Position numbers and translations under genes: made by a program. The notes under the pieces were generated by a model, which ran no database searches, had not been told where the DNA came from, and saw only the letters and a list, made by a program, of their open reading frames with translations. A DNA stretch of 64,000 nt from CAVXZE01 sp963766175 (GTDB lineage Bacteria; Myxococcota_A; UBA9160; UBA6930). Location: positions 72,727 to 136,726 of the forward strand of contig CAVXZE010000006.1 in the NCBI GenBank assembly GCA_963766175.1, read 5' to 3'. Shown one piece after another: positions 8,740 to 17,256 of this stretch. How positions within the stretch are numbered: the first letter of the stretch is position 1; every line of letters begins with the position of its first letter.

Positions 8740-11700
8740 ACCTCGCCGACGTCTCGATCCGGCGTCCCGTCTTCGCGGCGATGCTGATCCTGGGCCTGGT
8801 GGTGCTGGGTCTGGTCTCGCTGGGCCGGCTCGAGATGCAGCTCGACCCGGACATCGAGTTCCCCATCGCCTATGTCACGACGGAGCTTCGGGGCGCCTCG
8901 CCGGGTACCGTGGAGCGCGAGGTCACCGACGTCCTCGAGGAGCAGATCAACGCGATCGAGGGGATTCGCACGCTCAGCTCCACCTCCTCCGAAGGCCTCT
9001 CGCGAATCGGGGTCGAGTTCCATCTCGATTACGACATCGACATCAAGGTGCAGGAGGTTCGCGACAAGGTCGCGCTGGCCCGGCCCCTGCTCCCGCTCGA
9101 CATCGAGGATCCGGTGGTCGGGAAGTTCGACCTGAACGCGATCTCGATGATGAACATCGTGCTGGGTGGCGCCGTCTCGCTCCGCGATCTCTCCGACCTC
9201 GCCGAGCACGACGTGAAGGAGCGGCTGGAGCGGCTGCCGGGAGTCGGCGCGGTGGAGATCGTGGGCGCGCGGGAGCGGGAGATCCGCGTCTGGCTCGATC
9301 CGCTCCGCTTGACCGGCTACGGCCTGTCGATCGAAGACGTCGCAAACATGCTCCGCATGGAGAACGCAGAGCTCGCCAGCGGACGCATCGAAGGGATTCG
9401 CCGCGAGTGGTCCGTCACCACCCAGGGCAAGGCCAAGACCGTCGCCGACTTCGGTGAGCTGATCGTCGCCGAGCGGGCGGGGCGCCTGGTCCGTCTACGG
9501 GAGGTCGCGGTCGTCGAGGACGGGATGGCCGAGGCGCGCAGCATCGCCCGTCTGAACGGGCACCCGGGCGTCTCCCTCGAGATCCAGCGCCAGAGCGGCG
9601 CCGACATCGTCGGGATCGCCCGGCACGTGCGGGCGGAGGTCGAGGAGATCCGGAAGAGCCTCCCGCCGGGTGTCGAGATCACCATGGCCCGCGACTACGC
9701 CATCTACATCGAGGCACAGGTGCGCTCGGTCTTCGAGGACATGTTGCTCGCCACCGGGCTCGTCATCATCGTCGTGCTCTTCTTCCTGCGCAACGTGCGG
9801 ACCACCTTCATTGCGATGCTCGCGATCCCCTCCAGCGTGATCGGCGCGTTCACCCTCTTCTACGCAATGAATCTCTCTCTCAACGTGATGACGCTGATGG
9901 CGCTCTCACTCGCCATCGGCCTGGTGATCGACGACACCATCGTCGTCCTGGAGAGCATCTATCGCAAGATCGAGGCGGGTGAGGACGCGATGAGCGCGGC
10001 GCAGCGGGGCACCCGGGAGGTCGGACTCGCGGTGGTCTCGACGACGCTCGCCGTCTGCGCGGTGTTCGTGTCGATCGCCTTCATGAGGAGCGTGATCGGG
10101 CGCTACTTCTACGAGTTCGGCGTCGCCGTCACGGCGGCGGTGTTCGTCTCGGTACTCGTCGCGTTCACGCTCACACCGATGCTGGCGAGCCGGATGCTCA
10201 GCCAAAGCGGAGAGCCGGGCTGGCTGTTTCGGCGCTTCGCCCGCGCGCTTGCCGCGCTGGACGGGGGCTATCGTTGGCTGCTGCTGCGGTCGCTACGGCA
10301 CAAATTCGTGACCCTGGCCGTGGGAGCGGCCGCGGTCCTCGGCGGCTGCGGCATCGCCTCGACCCTTCCCTTCGATCTCTATTCCCAGGAGGACCTGAAC
10401 GAGATCCTGGTGCAGGCGAAGTTTCCGATCGGGACGCCGCTCTCGGTGACGGATCGCATGCTGCGTCGCATGGAGGCCGAGCTGATCGGCCACCCCGATG
10501 TGAGAGACACATTCGCCGCCGCCGGCAACGAGGTTCGCCACGAGCCCCACCGCGTCCGCATCGAGGTGATGCTGATAGACAAGCAGGAGCGGGAACGCCC
10601 TCTCGCGGAGACCTTCGACGAGCTGCGCACACGACTGCTCGCCGCCGTCCCCGAGGCCGAGGAGATCACGGTGGGACTTCCGAGCCACGGGGATAGCCAG
10701 GGCGCCCACACGAACCTGAGCTATAGCCTGCAGGGTCCGGACCTCGGCCGGCTGGAGCGCTACGCCAACCAACTGACGGTGCGGATGCACGAGGACCCGG
10801 TCTTCGTGGACGTGGGCAGCTCCTTCGAAGCGGGCAAGCCCCAGATCACGCTCGACGTCGACCGCGGCCGCGCGGCGGACCTCGGCGTCTCGGCGGTAGC
10901 GATCGGGCGGACGATTCGCACTCTACTGGCCGGCGAGAAGGCCGGGTCCTTCGAGGAGGGAGGTCGCCGGCACGACGTGCGCGTCCAGGTCCTGCCCGAG
11001 TACCGCGACGATCCGGCCAAGATCGACCTGATCCGGGTCCGCTCGCTCCGCGGGGAGCTCGTCCCCATCACCAGCGCCGCCTCGGTGAGGATGGACGAGG
11101 GCCCCGTCGAGATCCGGCGGGAGAACCGCACCCGGGAGATCCGGGTCGTGGCCAACATGGCGAGCGGCATCCCGCTCAGCGTCGGTGCCACCAAGGTCGA
11201 GGCGTGGGGCACCGAGCTGGGGATCCAGCCACCGGACGAGATGGTGGCAGGAGGCCGGGTGCGGATCATGGGAGAGCTCTTGACGGATGTCGGCTTCGCC
11301 TTCGGTCTCGGTCTGCTGGCCCTCTACATGATCCTCGCCTCTCTCTTCAACTCCTTCACCCACCCCTTCACCATCATGATGTCCGCGCCACTCTCCTTCA
11401 TCGGAGGCTTCCTGGCGCTCAAGCTGCTCGGCATGTCACTGGACATGATGAGCAGCGTCGGCTTGCTGGTGCTGATGGGGCTGGTGATGAAGAACGGAAT
11501 CCTCCTGGTCGACTACACCAATCAGCTGCGCGAGGCCGGCCGCTCCCGGGAGGAAGCGCTTCTCGAGGCGGGGCCGGTCCGGATGCGGCCGGTGCTGATG
11601 ACCTCGGCCGCACTGATCTTCGGGATGCTGCCCATGGTGCTCACCGAGGCGATCGGCGCCGAGTTCCGGGCACCGATGGCCGCGATTACCATCGGCGGGT

Positions 11701-11843
11701 TGTTCACGTCGACGCTCCTCACACTGATCGTGGTGCCGGTGGTCTACTCGGTAGTGGACGTGGGAACCGTCTGGCTGCAAACGAGCTTCGGCAGGCTTCG
11801 AGCCGTGGTCGCACGGCGCGCGCCCGTGGGGGCGCGAAGATGA
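8736..11843 (+). CDS. RND efflux transporter permease (HAE1-type), second system
   Basis: A 1035-residue RND pump of full family length. It starts MNLADVSIRRPVFAAMLILG, typical of HAE1 pumps, and has two periplasmic loops and twelve expected transmembrane helices. Helix 4 has GLVIDDTIVVLES with the two proton-relay aspartates. It is translationally coupled on both sides: ATGA with the adaptor upstream and ATGA (11840-11843) with the enoyl-CoA hydratase downstream. It is clearly different in sequence from the pump at 1012-4221. Substrate unknown, but the coupled CoA enzyme may hint at fatty, aromatic or terpenoid acids. Confidence 0.93.
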   Translation: MNLADVSIRRPVFAAMLILGLVVLGLVSLGRLEMQLDPDIEFPIAYVTTELRGASPGTVEREVTDVLEEQINAIEGIRTLSSTSSEGLSRIGVEFHLDYDIDIKVQEVRDKVALARPLLPLDIEDPVVGKFDLNAISMMNIVLGGAVSLRDLSDLAEHDVKERLERLPGVGAVEIVGAREREIRVWLDPLRLTGYGLSIEDVANMLRMENAELASGRIEGIRREWSVTTQGKAKTVADFGELIVAERAGRLVRLREVAVVEDGMAEARSIARLNGHPGVSLEIQRQSGADIVGIARHVRAEVEEIRKSLPPGVEITMARDYAIYIEAQVRSVFEDMLLATGLVIIVVLFFLRNVRTTFIAMLAIPSSVIGAFTLFYAMNLSLNVMTLMALSLAIGLVIDDTIVVLESIYRKIEAGEDAMSAAQRGTREVGLAVVSTTLAVCAVFVSIAFMRSVIGRYFYEFGVAVTAAVFVSVLVAFTLTPMLASRMLSQSGEPGWLFRRFARALAALDGGYRWLLLRSLRHKFVTLAVGAAAVLGGCGIASTLPFDLYSQEDLNEILVQAKFPIGTPLSVTDRMLRRMEAELIGHPDVRDTFAAAGNEVRHEPHRVRIEVMLIDKQERERPLAETFDELRTRLLAAVPEAEEITVGLPSHGDSQGAHTNLSYSLQGPDLGRLERYANQLTVRMHEDPVFVDVGSSFEAGKPQITLDVDRGRAADLGVSAVAIGRTIRTLLAGEKAGSFEEGGRRHDVRVQVLPEYRDDPAKIDLIRVRSLRGELVPITSAASVRMDEGPVEIRRENRTREIRVVANMASGIPLSVGATKVEAWGTELGIQPPDEMVAGGRVRIMGELLTDVGFAFGLGLLALYMILASLFNSFTHPFTIMMSAPLSFIGGFLALKLLGMSLDMMSSVGLLVLMGLVMKNGILLVDYTNQLREAGRSREEALLEAGPVRMRPVLMTSAALIFGMLPMVLTEAIGAEFRAPMAAITIGGLFTSTLLTLIVVPVVYSVVDVGTVWLQTSFGRLRAVVARRAPVGARR

Positions 11844-12646
11844 GCGGCGCAAAGAGTGATTCGGATTCGACCGGAGTGGTTCTGGTCGAGAGAAGCGGTG
11901 CGGTAGCCAGCGTCGTTCTCAACGATCCACCCCACAATCGCCTCTCCATGGCGATGGTCGACCGGCTCGAGGAGCTGATTCCAGAGCTGGCCAGCGATCG
12001 GGAGCTGCGCGCCGTCGTGATCACGGGCGCCGGCGATCGAACCTTCTCCGTCGGCGCCGACATCCGCGAGTTCGGCAAGGTGGCTGCGGAGATGGGCATG
12101 CGCGGGTTCATCGAACAGCGTCTGCGCGTGCTCGCCGCCATCGAGAACCTTCCCAAGCCGGTGGTCTGCGCGATCCGCGGTCCCTGTGTGGGCGGCGGGC
12201 TTGAGCTGGCGCTCTCCTGCCACTTCCGAATCGCGGCAGAAGGCGCCCGCATCGGTCTTCCCGAGATCGAGCTGGGCATCGCACCCGCCTGGGGCGGCAC
12301 GCAGCGTCTCACCCGAACCGTGGGCCGCGCCCACGCCCTGGACATGATGCTCCGCGCCCGGAAGATCGGCGCAGAAGAGGCGCACCGGATCGGTCTGGTG
12401 CACCAGGTGTGCAGGCCCGACGAGCTGCTCGATCGGGCCCATCTGCTGGCCGCGGAGCTCGCGGAGAAGCCGCCCCTTGCCGTCGCAGGCATCCTCGAGG
12501 CCGTGATCAAGGGGGGAGAGCTCTCTCTCGAGGAGGGTCTGGCCGTCGAGTACCGGGCCGTGGAGCGAACCTCCGGCAGCAAGGACACCATCGAAGGCGT
12601 GCGCGCCTTCTTCGAGAAGCGCAAGCCCGTGTTCAAGGGCGAGTGA
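11840..12646 (+). CDS. Enoyl-CoA hydratase/isomerase family protein
   Basis: A 268-residue crotonase-fold enzyme of normal length. The oxyanion-hole segments are FSVGADIREF and GPCVGGGLELALSC. Both glutamates needed for hydration are present: in GGGLELAL and in LPEIELG, followed by GGTQRL. This suggests an active trans-2-enoyl-CoA hydratase of beta-oxidation type. The ATG at 11840 overlaps the RND pump stop codon. It is therefore the last gene of a regulator-efflux operon, an uncommon position for such an enzyme. Its 3' end overlaps by 14 bases the convergent gene at 12633-13151. Confidence 0.9.
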   Translation: MSGAKSDSDSTGVVLVERSGAVASVVLNDPPHNRLSMAMVDRLEELIPELASDRELRAVVITGAGDRTFSVGADIREFGKVAAEMGMRGFIEQRLRVLAAIENLPKPVVCAIRGPCVGGGLELALSCHFRIAAEGARIGLPEIELGIAPAWGGTQRLTRTVGRAHALDMMLRARKIGAEEAHRIGLVHQVCRPDELLDRAHLLAAELAEKPPLAVAGILEAVIKGGELSLEEGLAVEYRAVERTSGSKDTIEGVRAFFEKRKPVFKGE

Positions 12647-13151
12647 GCGCGGTACCTCTCAGCACCAGCTCCTCGGAGCCCTCCAGCAGCTCCTCGAGGT
12701 TGGCCCGGATGATGCGGTAGCCGACGTTCCCGTAGAGCTTCTGCCTCCCTTCGTTGAGCAGGAAGGTCGGGCTCCCCTGGATGAGGTGCTGCTTCTGCAG
12801 CTCGGCATCGGCGAAGAGCGCCGCGAAGGCCCGGCCGTTCTCCATCTCGCTGCGGAGCCGGCCCACCGGGAGCTCCAGCTCACCGGCGATCTCGGCCTGT
12901 AACGCGGTCGAGCAGACGTCGCGGGCATCGCGAAAGAACGCGGTGCGCAGCCGCCAGATCAACTCCTCGACGCGAGTGTTGCCCGCGTGCTCCGGCAGGG
13001 ACTGGGGGCAGATCTCCCCCGCCAACTCAAGCAGCTTCACCTGCGATCCGAAATCCCGCCGGATCTGATCCAGCTTGATCTGGGCGAAGTAGGCCCAGAC
13101 ACACAGAATGTCCGAGAAGTACGAAATGCTCAGGGCGGACTCCGGGCTCAT
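12633..13151 (-). CDS. DsbA/FrnE-family thioredoxin-fold protein (2-hydroxychromene-2-carboxylate isomerase-like)
   Basis: A 172-residue cytoplasmic protein (no signal peptide). The N-terminus has SISYFSDILCVWAYFAQ, where the DsbA active site would be, but with one cysteine (CVWA) and no CxxC. The C-terminal part QGSPTFLLNEGRQKLYGN contains the conserved cis-proline region (SPT) of the DsbA/kappa-GST fold. It is shorter than the usual 190-220 residues, so part of the helical insert seems reduced. The ATG at 13151 has GAGGGG upstream. It diverges from the sigma-factor gene. A glutathione-linked isomerase or oxidoreductase role is possible but not provable. Confidence 0.65.
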   Translation of the reverse strand: MSPESALSISYFSDILCVWAYFAQIKLDQIRRDFGSQVKLLELAGEICPQSLPEHAGNTRVEELIWRLRTAFFRDARDVCSTALQAEIAGELELPVGRLRSEMENGRAFAALFADAELQKQHLIQGSPTFLLNEGRQKLYGNVGYRIIRANLEELLEGSEELVLRGTALTRP

Positions 13152-13226
13152 GTTCCCCTCATGACCCCGTATGGTAGCGGGTGAGATTGCCTTCGATTGC
13201 GGTCGGAGGGATGCCGGAGCCTCCTC

Positions 13227-13250
13227 GGTTACCCTCGATGCGAGGTAACC
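13227..13250. repeat. Inverted repeat upstream of the ECF sigma gene
   Basis: GGTTAC(C)CTCG at 13227-13237 and CGAGGTAACC at 13241-13250 form a 10-bp hairpin with one bulged C and a 3-base loop; no U-tract follows. The right arm, with GGTAACC, also resembles an ECF -35 element upstream of the sigma gene. It may be an operator or part of an autoregulated ECF promoter. Confidence 0.5.
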
Positions 13251-13298
13251 CAGAACCTGCCTTCGGGTGTCCAAAGAACAGATGGCGAGTAGCGTGTG

Positions 13299-13862
13299 AT
13301 GGTGGCTGGGACTGAAACGGTGGAGAGCTCCAGCGCTGCGGTGGATCTGGAGCGGCGCTTCACGGCCTTCGTCGTGAGCCACCGGGATCGGGCCCGCCGT
13401 GTGGCCTGGCGGCTCGTCGGGGGAGACGATGCCGCCGCCGAGGACGTCGCCCAGGAGGCCTTCGTCAAGGCGTATCGGGCACTGGGCCGATTCCGGGAGG
13501 AGTCGAAGCTAGAGACCTGGTTCTACCGGATCCTGCTGCGCCAGGCTCACAACCATCGCCGCTGGGCAGCGGTGCGGTGGCGTTGGGCTGGCGGGTCGGA
13601 AGAAGAGCTGGCCGATCCCTCCGCTCCGGCTACAAGCGACCCCGGCCTGAAGAGGCGAATCGCCGACGCCCTGGACGGACTCACTCGCCGGCAGCGGGAA
13701 GCGTTCATCCTGGTGCACATGGAAGGATTCACGGTTTGCGAGGCCGCAGCGCTTCTGGGCAAGCCGACGGGCACGGTGAAGAGCCATCTCCACCGCGCCC
13801 TTCGGGCGCTGCGAGCAGCGCTCGCCGATCTTCAGGACTTCGATGGAGGACGTCGGGAATGA
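13299..13862 (+). CDS. RNA polymerase sigma factor, ECF (sigma-70 family)
   Basis: A 187-residue ECF sigma factor. Region 2 (about residues 20-90) includes DDAAAEDVAQEAFVKAYRAL and FREESKLETWFYRI, contacting core polymerase and the -10. Region 4 (about residues 125-180) has LTRRQREAFILVHMEGFTV followed by the helix-turn-helix EAAALLGKPTGTVKSHLHRA, which reads the -35. The start is ATG 13299 or GTG 13296; neither has a strong Shine-Dalgarno sequence. Its stop overlaps the anti-sigma gene ATG (ATGA, 13859-13862). With that gene and the Spy-like gene it forms a probable stress-response operon. Confidence 0.92.
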   Translation: MVAGTETVESSSAAVDLERRFTAFVVSHRDRARRVAWRLVGGDDAAAEDVAQEAFVKAYRALGRFREESKLETWFYRILLRQAHNHRRWAAVRWRWAGGSEEELADPSAPATSDPGLKRRIADALDGLTRRQREAFILVHMEGFTVCEAAALLGKPTGTVKSHLHRALRALRAALADLQDFDGGRRE

Positions 13863-14248
13863 CCTCTTCTCGTGACGAGCGAACGCCCCTCGAGGGTGCG
13901 GCAAAGGAGTTCCTGGGTCGCCTCTCGAAGGCGTACACGCCGGATCCGATGAGCGCGGGCGAACGCGCGGCATTCGACCAGGCGATCCGATCCCGGCTCG
14001 AGCGACCCCGGCGGCGACCGCTGCTGATTCCGGCGATCGGAGCCGCCGCCGCTGCGGGGTTGCTCTGGCTCGTGGTCTCTCAGTCGATCGTTCCGACCCC
14101 CCCGCCAGCGGAGGAGGGTTTCGCGGCGGTGGCTGCCGGCTCCTGGGAGGACGAGGTGTTCCTCTCCAGCGATCTCAGTGCTTCGGAGGATCGCGAAGCA
14201 CTTCCAGACGACTACCTCGCGATTGCCAGCGTGTTCCTGGGCGGATAG
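13859..14248 (+). CDS. Probable membrane anti-sigma factor
   Basis: A 129-residue protein overlapping the sigma gene by ATGA. It has a cytoplasmic N-terminal half of about 60 residues, one transmembrane helix (LLIPAIGAAAAAGLLWLVV, about residues 59-77) and a short acidic periplasmic tail ending DDYLAIASVFLGG. No HxxxCxxC zinc motif is seen, so it is not a ZAS-type anti-sigma factor. The role is inferred from topology and position directly after an ECF sigma gene. By analogy with CnrY/RseA, it would hold the sigma factor at the membrane until a periplasmic signal arrives. Confidence 0.65.
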   Translation: MTSSRDERTPLEGAAKEFLGRLSKAYTPDPMSAGERAAFDQAIRSRLERPRRRPLLIPAIGAAAAAGLLWLVVSQSIVPTPPPAEEGFAAVAAGSWEDEVFLSSDLSASEDREALPDDYLAIASVFLGG

Positions 14249-14331
14249 GGACGTAACCCAAGCACCGGATTCGAGGGTCCATAGGTCAGATGCGCAGGAA
14301 AGCCATCATCAACTGTCGGAAGGAAAAACAC

Positions 14332-14988
14332 ATGCGTTGGCTCGATTTCGTCGGATCTCTTACAGCCCTGATCGCGGGAGTGGCCGTCGCCAGCGTGAGT
14401 TCTGCACAGCCCCCCTTCGGTGGACATCACGGGCCTGGGGGACACCACCCGGGCCATGGGCCGCACGGGTTCATCGAAGAGCATGCAGCCCAGCTCGGTC
14501 TGGATGATCAGACCCAGGCGGCGATCGACGAGATCGTCGGCGAATCCCAGGAGCGGGCGCGGGAGCTCCGTCCGAAGCTACGGGGCATGCACCGGGAGAT
14601 GCACGATCTCCTTTCCCAGGACACTCCGGACGAACTGGCCGTGATGCAGCAGGCCGAAGCGATCGGTCAGGCCGAGACCGAGCTTCACAAGTACCGCCTC
14701 CAGACACTGATCAAGATCCGGGCGCTGCTCACGGACGAGCAGAGAGCCGAGCTGACCCGAATCCGAGAGGAGACCCGGGCGCAGTGGCGTCAGCCTCTGA
14801 TCGAGGCGTGTGAGGCCGACGTCGACCAGTTCTGTCCCGAGGCCGAAGACCGGTGGTCCAGGAGGCGGTGCCTGCGTGACCGCTGGGAAGAGGTCTCGTC
14901 CGGCTGCCAGGGCGCCATCGAGGGCGCGAGGAGCGAGTTTCGCCGCGGCCGCGGGAAGCCCGGACCCGATGGGATGGGCGAGTTCTGA
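14332..14988 (+). CDS. Periplasmic Spy/CnrX-like (LTxxQ / metal-resist) protein with Cys-rich C-terminal repeat
   Basis: A 218-residue exported protein. The signal peptide ends SVSSA-QP (about residue 28). It is followed by a His/Gly-rich linker with HHGPGGHHPGHGPHG that could bind metal. The central part (about residues 45-150) is helical and Glu/Arg-rich, with LTDEQRAELTRIREE, the motif of Spy/CpxP/CnrX-type chaperone-sensors. The C-terminal part has cysteines spaced as in GLG1-type Cys-rich repeats: CEADVDQFCP, RRCLRDRW and SSGCQGA. AAGGAA precedes the ATG at 14332. It lies 83 bases behind the anti-sigma gene, as CnrX sits with CnrY/CnrH. A metal or envelope-stress sensor is likely but inferred. 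Confidence 0.7.
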   Translation: MRWLDFVGSLTALIAGVAVASVSSAQPPFGGHHGPGGHHPGHGPHGFIEEHAAQLGLDDQTQAAIDEIVGESQERARELRPKLRGMHREMHDLLSQDTPDELAVMQQAEAIGQAETELHKYRLQTLIKIRALLTDEQRAELTRIREETRAQWRQPLIEACEADVDQFCPEAEDRWSRRRCLRDRWEEVSSGCQGAIEGARSEFRRGRGKPGPDGMGEF

Positions 14989-14998
14989 GTCACGACCT

Positions 14999-15034
14999 GG
15001 AGGTTCCCCACGCGGCATCGGGTGGGGAACCTCC
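14999..15034. terminator. Long perfect hairpin between convergent genes (bidirectional terminator candidate)
   Basis: GGAGGTTCCCCAC (14999-15011) pairs perfectly with GTGGGGAACCTCC (15022-15034), a 13-bp stem with a 10-base loop. It sits 10 bases past the Spy-like stop and 12 bases before the end of the convergent gene at 15047. No T-run follows on either strand, so it may work through stem stability or stop both transcripts. Confidence 0.65.
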
Positions 15035-15046
15035 GGGTGATGATCC

Positions 15047-15337
15047 TCAGGACCAGTTACCCGCCAGCTTGCCCGCCAGGGTCATCTCCTTGTCGCTGCG
15101 CGTCCCCAGCTTGATGGAGGTGGAGAGCCGCGCCGTGCCCTCGGCGTGGAGCGTCTCGTGCACCTTCTTGATGGTCGCGAAGATGGTGTCGAGCTCGCCC
15201 TCCACGTTGGTGCCGTAGGAGTGCAGCTGCACCTTCAGACCCGATTCTTCGATCAGCTTGTGCGCCCGCATCACCTCCTTGCGAACGGACACGCCTGCGC
15301 CAATCGGGATCACCTGGATTTCCGCCAGAGCTTTCAT
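15047..15337 (-). CDS. MTH1187-family (UPF0045) thiamine-binding protein
   Basis: A 96-residue small protein of the UPF0045/MTH1187 family, full length. It begins MKALAEIQVIPIGAGVSVRK and has LQLHSYGT-like (KVQLHSYGTNVEG) and DTIFATIKKVHETLH segments typical of this ferredoxin-fold family. Members bind thiamine or its pyrimidine moiety, and many lie near thiamine or hydroxymethylpyrimidine transport genes. None are next to it here. It converges with the Spy-like gene across a strong hairpin. Confidence 0.85.
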   Translation of the reverse strand: MKALAEIQVIPIGAGVSVRKEVMRAHKLIEESGLKVQLHSYGTNVEGELDTIFATIKKVHETLHAEGTARLSTSIKLGTRSDKEMTLAGKLAGNWS

Positions 15338-15502
15338 GGTTCGGCCTCTTCTCTGCTTTCGAGATACGCGAGGGCTCCATCCAGAGAGCGCCCCCGTTCT
15401 CGCGTCTCACCTTGCGGAGATTAGCGCCCGAATTGGTCTCCCGGCACACGCCACGGGTGCGCTTTGCGGATCGCCTGCCCGTGCCGTACCGTCGGCGGTG
15501 CC

Positions 15503-17215
15503 ATGCGCTTGTTCACCGGTGGACCGATCCTGACGATGCGGCGCGAGGCGCCGCGGGCCGAGGCGCTCGCGATCGACGGGGATCGGATCGTGGCGGTGGG
15601 CGAGGCCGGGGCGGTCCGCGCGTCCGCACCCGGAGCCGAAGAGATCGACCTGGCCGGAGCCTGCCTCCTCCCGGGCTTCATCGACGCCCATCACCACTTC
15701 AGCGAAGGCGCGTTCTTCACCTCCGTGACGAATCTGCACTGGCCGGCGGTGCGCAGTGTGGAAGAAATTCTCGCGGCGGTTCGAGCGCGTGCCGCCGAGA
15801 CACCGCCGGGCCAGTGGGTGCTCGGCGAGGGGTACGACGCGTCTCGCCTGCGCGAGGGCCGACCGCCCACCCTGCAAGAGCTGGACTCCGCATCGCCGGA
15901 GCATCCGGTGCTGCTGGTGCAGTACTCGTACCACGAAGCCGTCGTGAACTCCCGAGCCCACCAGGCCGTCGATCTGCCGCTTCGGCGTCCGAATCCGCCC
16001 GGGGGTGAGATCGGGCTCGACGGCAGCGGCCAGCCGAATGGGCAGATGGTGGAGAACGCCGTCGCCCCCTTCTACACACGTGCGGTCGAGGAGGCGCTGG
16101 CGCGCAACGAGGCCGGCTACATGGTGCAGCTTGCGCGCTACCAGGATCGCCTCTTTGCGGCGGGCCTGACCCGGGTCTACGACGCGGCCGTGTCACCGCT
16201 GATGGAGAGCACGCTCCGGCGCGCGGTCGAGCTGAACGTGTTGCGCATCCCGGTTTTGATGATGCTGGCCAGCTGCGATGGCATGTTCATGCCTCCGCGC
16301 GACCGGCTGGATGGCGCGCCCACCGGGAAGGGTGACGATCCTCTCCGGACAGGTCCGCTCAAGCTGTTCATGGACGGTGGGGAGCGTGCGGCGATGGCCC
16401 TGCCCCTGGGTCTGGTGGCCAGGTCGGGGCTTACATTGATCGGCCGGATGCTGCGTCGCCGGAGCCTCGCCCCGCTGCGCGCGTCGGGCGGAGCGTCGGG
16501 GCGGCTGGACAAGAGCGACTGGCGCTTTCACAGCGGGATTCTCTTCTACACCGAGGCGCAGGCGCGGGAGCTGGTGGACGAAGCGGTGGCGCTGGGGTTC
16601 TCGATGGCCGTTCACGCCGAGGGGAACGAGGGCATCGAGCGCGCCCTGGCCGTGCTGCCCCGGAGTCCGGAGCAGCGAGCGCCGGGAGTGGGACCACACC
16701 GGATCGAGCACTTCTTCTTCCCCGGTCCCGATGCGATCGGCCTTACGGCAGAGGCGGGAATCGCCACGGCCGTACAGCCGGCGATCGTCGAGTGGGTGGG
16801 CGACCGGCTGCTGGCGATGGGAATGGTCGGCCGCTGGCTCTTCACCCCGATTCGCTCCATGCTGGATGCCGGACTCACGGTGGCCGGGAGCAGCGACGCA
16901 CCGGTCGTCGACTTCGATCCGCTGCGCGGGATTCGCGCTGCGGTGCGGCGACGTGCCATTTCCGGAGCGCCGGTCGAGGATGGCCAGCAGGTGACGATCG
17001 GCGAGGCGCTGGAGATGTACACCGTCCACGGTGCGCGGTCGGGGGGCCTCGAGCACGAGGTCGGCACGCTCGAAGCGGGGAAGCGGGCCGATCTGGTGGT
17101 CCTCGGCACGGATCCGACCGAGCTCGGGCCCGAAGAGCTGGACCGCCTCGTCGTGGAACGGACGGTGTGTGGCGGCGTCGACGTCTACCTGAGGGCCGCT
17201 GAAGCCTCCAGCTGA
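15503..17215 (+). CDS. Amidohydrolase family protein (amidohydrolase_3, YtcJ-like)
   Basis: A 570-residue metal-dependent hydrolase. The small beta-sandwich part at both termini (MRLFTGGPILTMRREAPRAE; later GKRADLVVLGTDP) flanks a TIM barrel. Metal ligands visible are the HxH in PGFIDAHHHF (about residue 60), His in VHAEGNEGIE, His in HRIEHFFF and Asp in GSSDAPVVDFDP. YtcJ-type enzymes hydrolyse amide bonds of N-acyl or cyclic compounds; substrate cannot be predicted. The ATG at 15503 is preferred because homologous beta-sandwich sequence begins there; the frame extends 39 bases upstream. Confidence 0.85.
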   Translation: MRLFTGGPILTMRREAPRAEALAIDGDRIVAVGEAGAVRASAPGAEEIDLAGACLLPGFIDAHHHFSEGAFFTSVTNLHWPAVRSVEEILAAVRARAAETPPGQWVLGEGYDASRLREGRPPTLQELDSASPEHPVLLVQYSYHEAVVNSRAHQAVDLPLRRPNPPGGEIGLDGSGQPNGQMVENAVAPFYTRAVEEALARNEAGYMVQLARYQDRLFAAGLTRVYDAAVSPLMESTLRRAVELNVLRIPVLMMLASCDGMFMPPRDRLDGAPTGKGDDPLRTGPLKLFMDGGERAAMALPLGLVARSGLTLIGRMLRRRSLAPLRASGGASGRLDKSDWRFHSGILFYTEAQARELVDEAVALGFSMAVHAEGNEGIERALAVLPRSPEQRAPGVGPHRIEHFFFPGPDAIGLTAEAGIATAVQPAIVEWVGDRLLAMGMVGRWLFTPIRSMLDAGLTVAGSSDAPVVDFDPLRGIRAAVRRRAISGAPVEDGQQVTIGEALEMYTVHGARSGGLEHEVGTLEAGKRADLVVLGTDPTELGPEELDRLVVERTVCGGVDVYLRAAEASS

Positions 17216-17230
17216 GAAATGCAGGCTAGA

Positions 17231-17252
17231 CTCCTCCGAGAGACAGGAGGAG
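17231..17252 (+). promoter_or_regulatory. Hairpin that can mask the ribosome binding site of the thioredoxin-like gene
   Basis: CTCCTC (17231-17236) is complementary to GAGGAG (17247-17252). The latter lies within the AGGAGGAG Shine-Dalgarno region of the ATG at 17257. Folding would hide the ribosome binding site. This could be a simple thermosensor or translational brake, or chance in purine-rich sequence. Confidence 0.3.
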
Positions 17253-17256
17253 AACG

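Noticed and set aside
11204..11839. Upstream extension of the enoyl-CoA hydratase frame
   Set aside because: The extension reads as Arg/Gly-rich shadow of the RND pump; the hydratase family begins at the ATG overlapping the pump stop.
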